The notes under the pieces are model-generated. The model did no database searches. It was not told the origin of the DNA and was given only the letters and a program-made list of their open reading frames with translations. A program made the translations under genes and the position numbers. Shown here piece by piece: positions 1 through 6,509 of a stretch of 6,510 nt of DNA (within the stretch, counting starts at the first letter, position 1; every line of letters starts with the position of its first letter). Origin of the DNA: Candidatus Rhabdochlamydia sp. (GTDB taxonomy: Bacteria > Chlamydiota > Chlamydiia > Chlamydiales > Rhabdochlamydiaceae); contig JASHWM010000155.1 in assembly GCA_030044075.1 (NCBI GenBank), forward strand, positions 1-6,510, written 5' to 3'.

Positions 1-1
1 T

Positions 2-676
2 CCTGCGCCACCTTTTTTTTCAGATCTAGTCCCATTCACGAATTTTTCAAAAGTTTCGCTACGGAACCAATTTAACGGACTGGGGCCAAGGGCCGGCCTT
101 AGCACCGATTGGACATTGGGCGCTGGCTTTAGCATTTATAGCGACATGGCAGTATCTCTGCTCTTAGGCCATTTTGAAACGAAATACCGTTCCCAAGTCG
201 ATGTGTTCACAGAAGCTGTCGGTTCTGTAAATCCTGGAAGTGACTTGACCAACCTATTTCCTGAATTCACACCAAATTTGGCAGCTAACGAAGTTTTGGT
301 AATAAGCAATTTTTCTGATGAAAATTTCTTAAACAATAGTTTTCGCGACACAAGGGTCACAACAGACCTTGCGTTAGGCCTTCGCTGGGAACATAAGTTT
401 TATAATGACCGATACAACATCCGCCTTGAAGCTGGATGGGACCATCACCTCTTCTTTGGACAAAACCAATTCATTGTTTTTGATAATAACACTCAATATA
501 ATGGTTCTTATCAATCTATATTTACTCCACCTCCACCACCACCAAGTCCTTCTCCAGATGCTGTTGAAGAATTTTTTGAAACTTTAGGGCCAACAAACTC
601 ACTACAGGCAAAAACACAACGACGAGGCGACTTGAGCTTGCAAGGGTTCACATTCTCTGCAAGGCTTGACTTTTAG
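2..676 (+). CDS. MOMP-like outer-membrane beta-barrel porin, C-terminal part (5' end outside window)
   Basis: The reading frame is open from base 2 to a TAG stop at 674-676, giving 224 visible residues; the N-terminus and signal peptide lie upstream of the window. It is a close paralogue of the next gene: both share NGLGPRAGL, TDW-LGAGFSI, LLLG-F, DTR-T-DL-LGLR, HKF--DRY, QNQFI and RRGDLSLQG in the same order. The last residues are SARLDF, and a terminal Phe is the usual signal for insertion by the BamA machinery. Known of the family: Legionella and environmental-chlamydia MOMP-like proteins are outer-membrane porins. Inferred: a surface-exposed barrel. Two regions (188-340 and 476-616) are longer than in the neighbour by 19 residues each and are probably extracellular loops. 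The second holds a run of six prolines followed by SPSP. No cysteine is visible, unlike the disulfide-linked MOMP of Chlamydia. Substrate specificity cannot be read from the sequence. Confidence 0.85.
   Translation, partial: PAPPFFSDLVPFTNFSKVSLRNQFNGLGPRAGLSTDWTLGAGFSIYSDMAVSLLLGHFETKYRSQVDVFTEAVGSVNPGSDLTNLFPEFTPNLAANEVLVISNFSDENFLNNSFRDTRVTTDLALGLRWEHKFYNDRYNIRLEAGWDHHLFFGQNQFIVFDNNTQYNGSYQSIFTPPPPPPSPSPDAVEEFFETLGPTNSLQAKTQRRGDLSLQGFTFSARLDF
527..556 (+). repeat. Proline codon tract (CCA-rich microsatellite) in porin loop
   Basis: Six consecutive Pro codons (CCA CCT, then four CCA) at 527-544 are followed by Ser-Pro-Ser-Pro codons. The four identical CCA units form a short trinucleotide repeat, so slippage would change loop length without breaking the frame. 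The neighbouring paralogue lacks this insertion. Consecutive prolines normally need elongation factor P for efficient translation. Confidence 0.75.
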
Positions 677-685
677 AAAAAGATG

Positions 686-704
686 TGAAGCAGGTTTTGC
701 TTCA
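686..704 (+). other. Hairpin just after the first porin gene
   Basis: A perfect 7-bp inverted repeat TGAAGCA/TGCTTCA with a 5-nt GGTTT loop starts 9 nt after the stop codon. The bases after it are AAAGATTATATT rather than a T-run, so it is a poor intrinsic terminator. It may instead protect the 3' end of the upstream message, or it may be part of a leader of the next gene. Confidence 0.45.
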
Positions 705-751
705 AAAGATTATATTGCAAATGTAAAATAAAAAAAGAGTTACAAAAATAC

Positions 752-774
752 GTTAGAAGCGACGACGCTTTAAC
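752..774 (+). other. Hairpin in the leader of the complete porin gene
   Basis: GTTA plus AAGCG pairs with CGCTT plus TAAC around an ACGA loop, with one bulged G at 756, giving a 9-bp stem. It ends 7 nt before the Shine-Dalgarno sequence of the porin gene. A stem here could stabilise the mRNA or affect ribosome loading; neither is shown by sequence alone. Its 5' arm can also pair with the 3' arm of the hairpin at 686-704. Confidence 0.4.
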
Positions 775-781
775 TGAAAAT

Positions 782-788
782 AAGAGGA
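782..788 (+). promoter_or_regulatory. Ribosome binding site of the complete porin gene
   Basis: AAGAGGA lies 4 nt upstream of the ATG at 793. The spacing is slightly short but usable. It supports ATG 793 as the start, together with the signal peptide that begins there. Confidence 0.7.
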
Positions 789-792
789 TATT

Positions 793-861
793 ATGATAAC
801 CCGAAAAAAAACGCTCTCACTGATTGCATTTTCTCTCTTGGCGTTGACAACTGCGCACGCA
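793..861 (+). other. Signal peptide coding region with an 8-A tract
   Basis: This region encodes the 23-residue Sec signal peptide ending at the AHA/A site. Codons 4-7 contain eight consecutive A at 804-811. A gain or loss of one A there, during replication or transcription, would shift the frame almost at once and abolish the porin. Confidence 0.7.
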
Positions 862-2094
862 GCACAAACTGCTACAGGCACCAATTTGCAACAAAATCCT
901 AGAGCTTCTAAAAGCAATGCAAGCACAATCAACCCTCCAGTAAGACCTGTTCTTCCAGATGCTGTCGATTTTTTTATTGATGGCGAGTTCCTCTGGTGGA
1001 AAGCAAGAGAGACTGGTCTTGATTTCGCAACAAAGACCACCTACTATCCTAACAGTTCAATTTTTTCACCTGGTTCAGGGAGCCTTATTCCCACTGCATC
1101 CTCCATCCAGAACAATCAATTTATCAACAACTATAGTGGAAACGTAAAAAATCCCCATTTCAAGTGGGCTCCAGGTTTCCGTGTAGGAATTGGATTTAAT
1201 ATGCCTTTTGATGGATGGGATATTTACCTGAACTGGACACGCCTTCATACTTCCGAGTGCCATGGAAAAGCGGCAACGAATCCAACTTTTGGCAAGATCG
1301 TTATTCCTGAGTTCCAACCATTCGAGCTTCCTGATCAGAACCTGGTCTATTCTTCAGCAGACCCTTCATGGAGGCTCCATTACGACAGTATCGACCTGGA
1401 GCTTGGCCGTGAGTTCTACGTGAGCCGTAGGCTGACATTAAGACCGTTTATTGGTCTTCGTGAAGCATGGATCAGACAAAAATATAAGATCAGCACACAA
1501 GGGATTGGAGAAGTGTATACGACCCAAGCTATTACTATTGATGAGGTGAATGTTTTTCTAAACGACTTGACTGTCTATAACACTGTCCGCATGAAAAATG
1601 ACTTTAATGGTCTTGGGCCAAGAGCTGGTCTGAATACCGACTGGTACCTTGGCGCCGGCTTTAGCATTTTCGGCGATTTTGGCGTAGCACTGCTGCTCGG
1701 GAACTTTGATGTCCAATACAATGCAACTGCTGATGCATTCTTGGATCCAGGTGTTACCGTACCTCCAAACCCAGGCCCTACAGAACAATTTGGAACAACA
1801 ACTCTTAGCAACGGCTTCCATGACACAAGAGCAACAGTGGACTTGGGCCTTGGCCTGCGCTATGCACACAAATTTTCCGATGACAGGTATCGTGTAAGAG
1901 TTGCCGTAGGTTGGGAAGCACATGAGTTCTTTAGCCAAAACCAATTCATCAGCTTTGAGAACGACATCCTCCCCATTCAACTTGACAGTGACGGGGATAT
2001 TTACCCAATCTCTTCTAAACTACAAGCCAACACAGAAAGAAGAGGCGACCTAAGCCTGCAAGGACTTACTGCATCTGTACGCTTTGATTTCTAA
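793..2094 (+). CDS. MOMP-like outer-membrane beta-barrel porin, complete
   Basis: This 433-residue protein starts at an ATG with a good ribosome binding site and ends at TAA. Residues 1-23 form a Sec signal peptide: an RKK n-region, a hydrophobic stretch LSLIAFSLLALTT, and an AHA/A cleavage site after residue 23. A Pro/Asn/Ser-rich linker to about residue 56 precedes the barrel. Barrel hallmarks are FFIDGEFLWWKARETGLDFA (59-78), FRVGIGFNMPFDGWDIYLNWT (129-149), the Asp/Glu-rich DSIDLELGREF (198-208), LRPFIGLREAWIRQ (216-229), NGLGPRAGL (272-280), RRGDLSLQG (416-424) and a terminal Phe (RFDF). These blocks match the MOMP-like family of environmental chlamydiae and Legionella as I remember it. 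Inferred role: general porin and surface antigen. Only one cysteine (residue 156) is present, so inter-protein disulfide networks look unlikely. Variable loops lie at residues 310-341 and 387-414. The pair with the upstream paralogue suggests tandem duplication. Family assignment is strong; the exact substrate is unknown. Confidence 0.9.
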   Translation: MITRKKTLSLIAFSLLALTTAHAAQTATGTNLQQNPRASKSNASTINPPVRPVLPDAVDFFIDGEFLWWKARETGLDFATKTTYYPNSSIFSPGSGSLIPTASSIQNNQFINNYSGNVKNPHFKWAPGFRVGIGFNMPFDGWDIYLNWTRLHTSECHGKAATNPTFGKIVIPEFQPFELPDQNLVYSSADPSWRLHYDSIDLELGREFYVSRRLTLRPFIGLREAWIRQKYKISTQGIGEVYTTQAITIDEVNVFLNDLTVYNTVRMKNDFNGLGPRAGLNTDWYLGAGFSIFGDFGVALLLGNFDVQYNATADAFLDPGVTVPPNPGPTEQFGTTTLSNGFHDTRATVDLGLGLRYAHKFSDDRYRVRVAVGWEAHEFFSQNQFISFENDILPIQLDSDGDIYPISSKLQANTERRGDLSLQGLTASVRFDF

Positions 2095-2114
2095 TCAATC
2101 AAACAGATGAAACT

Positions 2115-2147
2115 AAAAAGCCCGAGGAAAAACCTCGGGCTTTTTTT
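2115..2147. terminator. Bidirectional intrinsic terminator between porin gene and suf operon
   Basis: The GC-rich core AGCCCGAGG (2119-2127) pairs with CCTCGGGCT (2133-2141) around an AAAAA loop, and four more A-T pairs extend the stem to 13 bp. On the + strand the core is followed by seven T (2141-2147), and on the - strand by five T. The hairpin begins 20 nt after the porin stop. On the other side, the sufS stop codon (2146-2148) overlaps the T-run. One element therefore ends both convergent transcripts, and the longer T-run suggests the + direction is stronger. Confidence 0.93.
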
Positions 2148-3366
2148 ATTTCAATAATTTCAAAATATCTTGAAGATGGCAAACAAACTGATCGATTTCT
2201 TCAGGGGTGTTGTAGACCCCAAAAGAAATGCGGCAAAAAGAAGGAACTTGATAAAACGACAAGGTCACTTGCGTACAAAGATGCCCGGTCCGTATTGCAA
2301 TGCCCTTGCAATCAAGCATCGTCCCAATGTCTAAGGGATGAACTCCTTGTACAACAAAACTGATGATCGCACCTTTTTTCTGTGCGGACCCAATGATTTT
2401 CAATCCAGATATGGTCTTTAGCTTCTCTGTTGCATAAGACAAAAGCATTTCTTCCCATCTTGCAATCTTATCCATCCCGATATTCTCCAAATAGTCGATT
2501 GCAGCTCCAAGTCCAATGATCTCAGCGATGGGAGGCGTGCCGGCTTCAAAACGAAGAGGGGGTTTTTGAAAAGTTGTCTTCTCAAAAGAAACCGTTTCAA
2601 TCATATCACCTCCCATCTGATAAGGAGGAAGTTTTTCTAGAAGCTCACGCTTCCCATATAATATTCCAATGCCCGTCGGCCCATAGATTTTATGTCCGGA
2701 AAAAATGAGGAAATCAACGTCAAGTTTTTGTACATCTATTGAAAGATGCGCAGCGCTTTGCGCGGCATCTACTATGACGTAAGCGCCTACTTCATGGGCA
2801 AGGCGCACAACGTCCTGTATCGGATAGACCGTACCTGTGGAATTAGTGATATGGGCAAGTGAGACGACTTTTACACGCCCTGAGGCGAGCAACTCTTTTA
2901 GAGCATCTATAAGAAGTTCCCCTTGCTCATTGATCGGAATGATCTTGATCTTCGCTCCTCTTATTTCTGCAGCCCTCTGCCAGGGAACAACACTTGCATG
3001 GTGTTCTGTTTGCGCAAGGAGGACCTCATCTCCTTCATTGATGAAAGCGCTGCCGATCGTGCTGGCAAGAAGGTTCATCCCATCGGTCGTGCCCCTTGTA
3101 AAGACGATCTCATCGGAGGTCTTTGCATTCAGAAATTTCCTTACCTTTTCGCGAACAGCTGAATGTTTTTGGGTAGACTTAGCGGCAAGAGAATAGACAG
3201 CCCGATGGACAGTCCCATAATCTTCGAGATAAAAACGGGTCATTGCCTCAACAACAGAAAAAGGCTTTTGTGTTGTCGCAGCAGAATCAAAATAAATAAG
3301 GGGATACCCATTGATCTTCTTTTCCAGGATGGGAAAATCACCGCGTACTTCTACTTTATCTTCCAT
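2146..3366 (-). CDS. sufS: Cysteine desulfurase SufS (PLP-dependent)
   Basis: SufS takes sulfur from L-cysteine as an enzyme persulfide, leaving alanine, and feeds cytosolic Fe-S cluster assembly. With the ATG at 3364-3366 the protein has 406 residues and its key positions fall at the E. coli SufS numbers as I remember them: His123 (TEHH), Asp200 and Gln203 (VDAAQ), PLP lysine Lys226 (SGHKIYGPTG), Arg359 and the persulfide Cys364 (RTGHLC), and Arg379 (CRISFG). This is a class V aminotransferase fold, group II (SufS/CsdA) rather than IscS/NifS. The start is supported by a GAGGGG ribosome binding site 10 nt upstream, although the frame stays open to 3486 inside sufD. It overlaps sufD by 11 nt, which suggests translational coupling, and is the last gene of the operon. 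No SufE or SufU sulfur acceptor is seen downstream, where the operon ends at a terminator. Confidence 0.97.
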   Translation of the reverse strand: MEDKVEVRGDFPILEKKINGYPLIYFDSAATTQKPFSVVEAMTRFYLEDYGTVHRAVYSLAAKSTQKHSAVREKVRKFLNAKTSDEIVFTRGTTDGMNLLASTIGSAFINEGDEVLLAQTEHHASVVPWQRAAEIRGAKIKIIPINEQGELLIDALKELLASGRVKVVSLAHITNSTGTVYPIQDVVRLAHEVGAYVIVDAAQSAAHLSIDVQKLDVDFLIFSGHKIYGPTGIGILYGKRELLEKLPPYQMGGDMIETVSFEKTTFQKPPLRFEAGTPPIAEIIGLGAAIDYLENIGMDKIARWEEMLLSYATEKLKTISGLKIIGSAQKKGAIISFVVQGVHPLDIGTMLDCKGIAIRTGHLCTQVTLSFYQVPSFCRISFGVYNTPEEIDQFVCHLQDILKLLK

Positions 3367-4621
3367 AGCTGCAAAACCCCTCGGGGAGCTCGTCAAGGAC
3401 CTCCCGGCAAAATCCCCTGATAAGAAGTTTCTTTGCATCGGATGCACCAATGCCCCTTGCCTTAAGATAAAAGAGCTCTTCCTCATCGATCTGGGCTATT
3501 GTAGCGCCATGGGATGCTTTTACATCATCAGCAAAAATCTCCAGGTTCGGCTTGCTCTGGCAGATCGCATGATCCCCTAAAAGAAGGTTATTATTGAGCT
3601 GATACGCCTGGGTTTTTTGCGCGACGTCGCGGACAATGATCTTCCCTTCAAAACTGGACTGGCTCAAGCCATTTGCAACAGTCTTGATCAGCTGCATCGA
3701 TGTGGAATGAGGCGCAGCATGCTCCATGAGGACATGCGTGTGGGATTGCTGTTTATTGTCTAAAATGGAAAGGCCCTGCACGTTCGCGTGGGCGTTTTCA
3801 CCTACGATGCGGACATGGGCATTCTGCCTGACGCTCTTTGAGCCTTCCGTAAAATAGACCATCTTGAAGTCGGAGTCTCTCTTGATCGTCGCACTGATGA
3901 AAGAGGTGTACCAGCTTTGTGAGGGGACAAGCGGCAAATCGCCATATTGGAGCTTTGAGCCTTCTTCCAGGCTGATATCGCATGCGAAGTTGATCCAGCA
4001 TTTTTCCTGGTCAGAATGCACCGTATGGACAACCTCTACTTCCGAAAAAGCGCCCAGCGAGAGAAAGATCCTTGGAAAAAAAGCTGTAGGGTCCTTCTGC
4101 TTTGTCACAATATGAAGAAAGTGGATCTTCTGGACGATGGCTATTTTTGGGGGGACATAGAGAAAAAGGCCCCTAGCATGCAGGGCAAGGTTGCAAAATA
4201 CAAACGGATCTTTTTCCTCATTGAACTCTTTCCTAAGCCTCGTCTGTAAGAAAGCGCCGTAGGGAATAAGCGCCTCATCAAGAGAAAGTGCGACGACACT
4301 TTTGGGCAATGCGCTGCTATCTGAAAGCTCCGGACGATAGTCTCCATCGACAAAAACAAAGGTCGATCCCTTGCATTCATGGTGATAGGGAATATTCTCT
4401 GGGTCCTGCTTTTCAGCAGGCGAAAAAACTTCTTCATAAAAGGAGCGCAAAGGAAAATACTGGAAAGCTTCCTGCTTTTTTGTAGGAAGGCCAAGTGTTG
4501 TAAAATGCTCCCAGGCTTTTACTTGGAGGGATGATAAAGCTGGATGGCGCTCCCTTTTCTCAAAAAGCCCTTCGAGGTTTTTCAGGAAGGTGTCGCTGCT
4601 TACACTGTCATGAACTAACAT
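3356..4621 (-). CDS. sufD: Fe-S cluster assembly scaffold protein SufD
   Basis: SufD pairs with SufB and two SufC ATPases in the SufBC2D complex, which builds Fe-S clusters and has a role in iron entry. From the ATG at 4619-4621 it has 421 residues, close to the 423 I recall for E. coli SufD. The N-terminal third is divergent, as is usual, with the family segment LGLPTKKQEAFQY near residues 43-55. The C-terminal SufB/SufD beta-helix domain ends in the conserved block KPNLEIFADDVKASHGATI (about 357-375). Its His at residue 371 corresponds to E. coli His360 at the SufB-SufD interface. This is followed by DEEELFYLKARGI and LLIRGFCREVLDELP, the SufC-binding helical tail. The start codon overlaps the end of sufC by 7 nt and has a strong AAGAGGA site 9 nt upstream. 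One small deviation is IAQ where SHGATIGQ is typical. Confidence 0.96.
   Translation of the reverse strand: MLVHDSVSSDTFLKNLEGLFEKRERHPALSSLQVKAWEHFTTLGLPTKKQEAFQYFPLRSFYEEVFSPAEKQDPENIPYHHECKGSTFVFVDGDYRPELSDSSALPKSVVALSLDEALIPYGAFLQTRLRKEFNEEKDPFVFCNLALHARGLFLYVPPKIAIVQKIHFLHIVTKQKDPTAFFPRIFLSLGAFSEVEVVHTVHSDQEKCWINFACDISLEEGSKLQYGDLPLVPSQSWYTSFISATIKRDSDFKMVYFTEGSKSVRQNAHVRIVGENAHANVQGLSILDNKQQSHTHVLMEHAAPHSTSMQLIKTVANGLSQSSFEGKIIVRDVAQKTQAYQLNNNLLLGDHAICQSKPNLEIFADDVKASHGATIAQIDEEELFYLKARGIGASDAKKLLIRGFCREVLDELPEGFCSYGR
3377..3382 (-). promoter_or_regulatory. Ribosome binding site that fixes the sufS start
   Basis: Read on the - strand this is GAGGGG, 10 nt before the ATG at 3366, inside the last codons of sufD. 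It favours the 406-residue start over the longer in-frame start at 3486. Confidence 0.75.
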
Positions 4622-5379
4622 CCGACTTGTTCCTCTTGAGGGTTGATAAGCCAATCATAACCTTCTTCTTCTAATTTCGCTGCAAGCTCAGGGCCGCCAG
4701 ACTTTGCGATGACGCCATCGATGACAACATGAACAAAATCGGGCCTGATATAATCAAGGAGCCTTTGGTAGTGCGTGATTAAAAGGAGCGTATGCCCGCT
4801 ATGGTGAAGGGCATTCACGCCTTTTGCCACAACCTTCATGGCGTCGATGTCAAGACCGGAGTCGGTCTCATCGAGTATGGAGAATGTCGGCTCGAGCATC
4901 GCCATTTGCAAAATCTCGTTTCTTTTTTTCTCTCCGCCGGAAAATCCTTCGTTGATATTGCGGAGGAGTGTTTCTTTTTTCATGTCCATGAGGAGAAGTT
5001 TTTCTTCGAGCTTTGAAGAAAACTCTTCTTCGCTAGCAACTTCCCCAGATCTTGCTTTGCGCATCGCTTGGTAGCTTGAGCGTAAAAAATCAATATTGCT
5101 GATCCCGGCGATCTCCACAGGATATTGGAACCCAAGGAACAGGCCAAGCCTTGCGCGCTCTTCTGGCTCCAGATCTAAAATATTCTGTCCTGCAAACCAC
5201 ACTTCCCCTTGGACAACCTCATAGCTTGGATGTCCGGCAAGGACTTTAGCAAGAGTGGACTTTCCAGCGCCGTTAGGCCCCATGACCGCATGGATCTCGC
5301 CAGGGCGAAGCGTTAAGCTCAGCCCCTTTAGGATTGGCTTGCCCTCCACAACTACATGGATATTTTTGATTTCGATCAT
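4615..5379 (-). CDS. sufC: Fe-S cluster assembly ATPase SufC
   Basis: SufC is a soluble ABC-type ATPase that binds SufB and SufD. ATP-driven dimerisation reshapes the scaffold so a cluster can be formed. The protein has 254 residues, normal for the family. Visible motifs are Walker A GPNGAGKST (34-42), Q-loop Gln85 (GFQYP), ABC signature FSGGEKKR (146-153), Walker B FSILDETDSGLD (166-177) with catalytic Glu171, and the H-loop His203 (ITHYQR). The ETDSGLD form and the lack of membrane segments distinguish it from transporter ATPases. The ATG at 5377-5379 is preceded by AGGA at 5385-5388, 5 nt away. It lies 26 nt after sufB and overlaps sufD by 7 nt, so it is in the middle of one operon. Confidence 0.98.
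   Translation of the reverse strand: MIEIKNIHVVVEGKPILKGLSLTLRPGEIHAVMGPNGAGKSTLAKVLAGHPSYEVVQGEVWFAGQNILDLEPEERARLGLFLGFQYPVEIAGISNIDFLRSSYQAMRKARSGEVASEEEFSSKLEEKLLLMDMKKETLLRNINEGFSGGEKKRNEILQMAMLEPTFSILDETDSGLDIDAMKVVAKGVNALHHSGHTLLLITHYQRLLDYIRPDFVHVVIDGVIAKSGGPELAAKLEEEGYDWLINPQEEQVGC
4631..4637 (-). promoter_or_regulatory. Ribosome binding site that fixes the sufD start
   Basis: Read on the - strand this is AAGAGGA, 9 nt before the ATG at 4621, inside the last codons of sufC (Gln-Glu-Glu-Gln). It favours that ATG over the in-frame TTG at 4654, which would overlap sufC by 40 nt. Confidence 0.75.
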
Positions 5380-5405
5380 ATGTTTCCTATGTTTAGGGGG
5401 CCTAG

Positions 5406-6509
5406 CTAGCCCACTGAATTTTCTAATTTTAATGCCAGAAGCTTTTGGGCCTCTACGGCAAACTCAAGAGGGAGCTCACGGATCACATCCTTGCAAAACC
5501 CGTTGACAATGATGTTGACAGCATCTTCCCTGCTAATACCGCGAGACTGCAGATAAAAAAGCTGTTCCTCATTCATTTTACATGTCGATGCCTCATGCTC
5601 CACCTGCGCTGACTTGTTTGCGACCTCGATATAAGGGAATGTGTTTGCAGAACAGCGGTTTCCAACGAGCATCGAATCGCACTGCGTATAGTTGCGCGCA
5701 CCTTCCGCCCGAGGAGCAACCTTCACAAGCCCCCGATACGTATTATGGGAATTGTCGGCAGAGATCCCTTTTGAGACGATGGTAGAGCGCGTGTTTTTTC
5801 CAAGGTGGATCATCTTTGTTCCGGTATCCGCCTGCATAAAACCATTCGTGAGGGCGACAGAATAAAACTCTCCTACCGACTCATCCCCTTGAAGGATACA
5901 GCTCGGGTATTTCCAGGTGATGGCCGACCCGGCCTCTACCTGTGTCCAAGAGATCTTTGAGCGAACCCCCTGGCATCTTCCCCTCTTTGTCACAAAGTTG
6001 TAGACGCCCCCAAGGCCCGTCTCGGAGTTGCCCCCATACCAGTTTTGGACTGTCGAGTATTTGATCTCTGCATTGTCCATCGCGATAAGCTCAACGACAG
6101 CAGCATGAAGCTGGTTGTTGTCGTACGCAGGCGCTGTGCACCCTTCGAGGTAGCTGACATATGAGCCTTCTTCTGCAATGATCAAGGTGCGCTCGAATTG
6201 GCCGCTCTCTTTGTCATTGATGCGGAAATAGGTCGACAGCTCCATCGGTGAGCGGACCCCTTTTGGGACATAGACAAACGAGCCATCTGAAAATACTGCG
6301 GAGTTCAAGGCGGAAAAAAAATTGTCCCCTATCGGGACCACGCTCCCCAAATATTTTTCTATAAGCTCGGGATACTTCTGTACGGCCTCTGAGATCGAGC
6401 AAAGGACAACGCCCGCTTCGGCAAGTTTTTTATGGAATGTCGTTCCAAGCGATACTGAATCAAAGACGACATCGACAGCAACATTTGCCAGTCTTTTTTG
6501 CTCATCCAG
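5406..6509 (-). CDS. sufB: Fe-S cluster assembly scaffold protein SufB (N-terminus outside window)
   Basis: The frame is open from the window edge to the TAG at 5406-5408, giving 367 residues; roughly 100-120 N-terminal residues are missing compared with full-length SufB. SufB is the main scaffold of the SufBC2D complex: it receives sulfur from SufS (through SufE or SufU) and carries the nascent cluster. The visible part starts [13 protein letters not shown] and contains family blocks [83 protein letters not shown] and the closing [12 protein letters not shown]. The Cys of TQCDS (5679-5681) and the second Glu of VEHE (5592-5594) are 29 residues apart, as are E. coli Cys405 and Glu434, which are needed for cluster building. 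An extra Cys (5580-5582) sits four residues after that Glu. It is probably the first gene of the operon, but the promoter is not in the window. Confidence 0.97.
   Translation of the reverse strand: MDEQKRLANVAVDVVFDSVSLGTTFHKKLAEAGVVLCSISEAVQKYPELIEKYLGSVVPIGDNFFSALNSAVFSDGSFVYVPKGVRSPMELSTYFRINDKESGQFERTLIIAEEGSYVSYLEGCTAPAYDNNQLHAAVVELIAMDNAEIKYSTVQNWYGGNSETGLGGVYNFVTKRGRCQGVRSKISWTQVEAGSAITWKYPSCILQGDESVGEFYSVALTNGFMQADTGTKMIHLGKNTRSTIVSKGISADNSHNTYRGLVKVAPRAEGARNYTQCDSMLVGNRCSANTFPYIEVANKSAQVEHEASTCKMNEEQLFYLQSRGISREDAVNIIVNGFCKDVIRELPLEFAVEAQKLLALKLENSVG

Noticed and set aside
116..118. TTG at 116 as a start codon for the first porin
   Set aside because: The frame is open to the window edge, and the upstream residues align with the middle of the paralogue, so this is an internal Leu codon.
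715..746. Possible promoter (TTGCAA, then TACAAA) upstream of the complete porin
   Set aside because: The spacer is 20 nt and the -10 match is poor. In such AT-rich sequence similar matches are expected by chance.
753..1040. 95-codon open frame on the - strand over the porin start
   Set aside because: It overlaps the signal peptide region antisense and looks like no known protein; the hydrophobic part is the mirror of the signal peptide codons.
1558..1980. 140-codon open frame on the - strand inside the porin gene
   Set aside because: It is a shadow of a well-supported porin gene, with no family resemblance and no sign of its own expression.
3367..3486. In-frame extension of sufS to a 446-residue protein starting at 3486
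   Set aside because: The extra 40 residues lie wholly inside sufD and do not resemble a SufS N-terminus. The ATG at 3366 has a good ribosome binding site and gives catalytic residues at the E. coli positions.
4622..4654. In-frame extension of sufD to a TTG at 4654
   Set aside because: It uses a weak start codon and overlaps sufC further, while the ATG at 4621 has a strong ribosome binding site 9 nt upstream.
4923..4929. A7 run in the SufC ABC signature codons (- strand) as a frameshift site
   Set aside because: The run is not in the phase of a classic -1 slippery heptamer, and SufC is full length in the zero frame.
6314..6321. T8 run (- strand) in sufB as a slippage site
   Set aside because: It encodes ordinary Phe codons in a conserved block of an essential-type gene, and the frame is intact on both sides.
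6348..6350. TTG at 6350 (- strand) as the start of SufB
   Set aside because: Conserved SufB sequence continues upstream to the window edge, so this Leu codon is internal.
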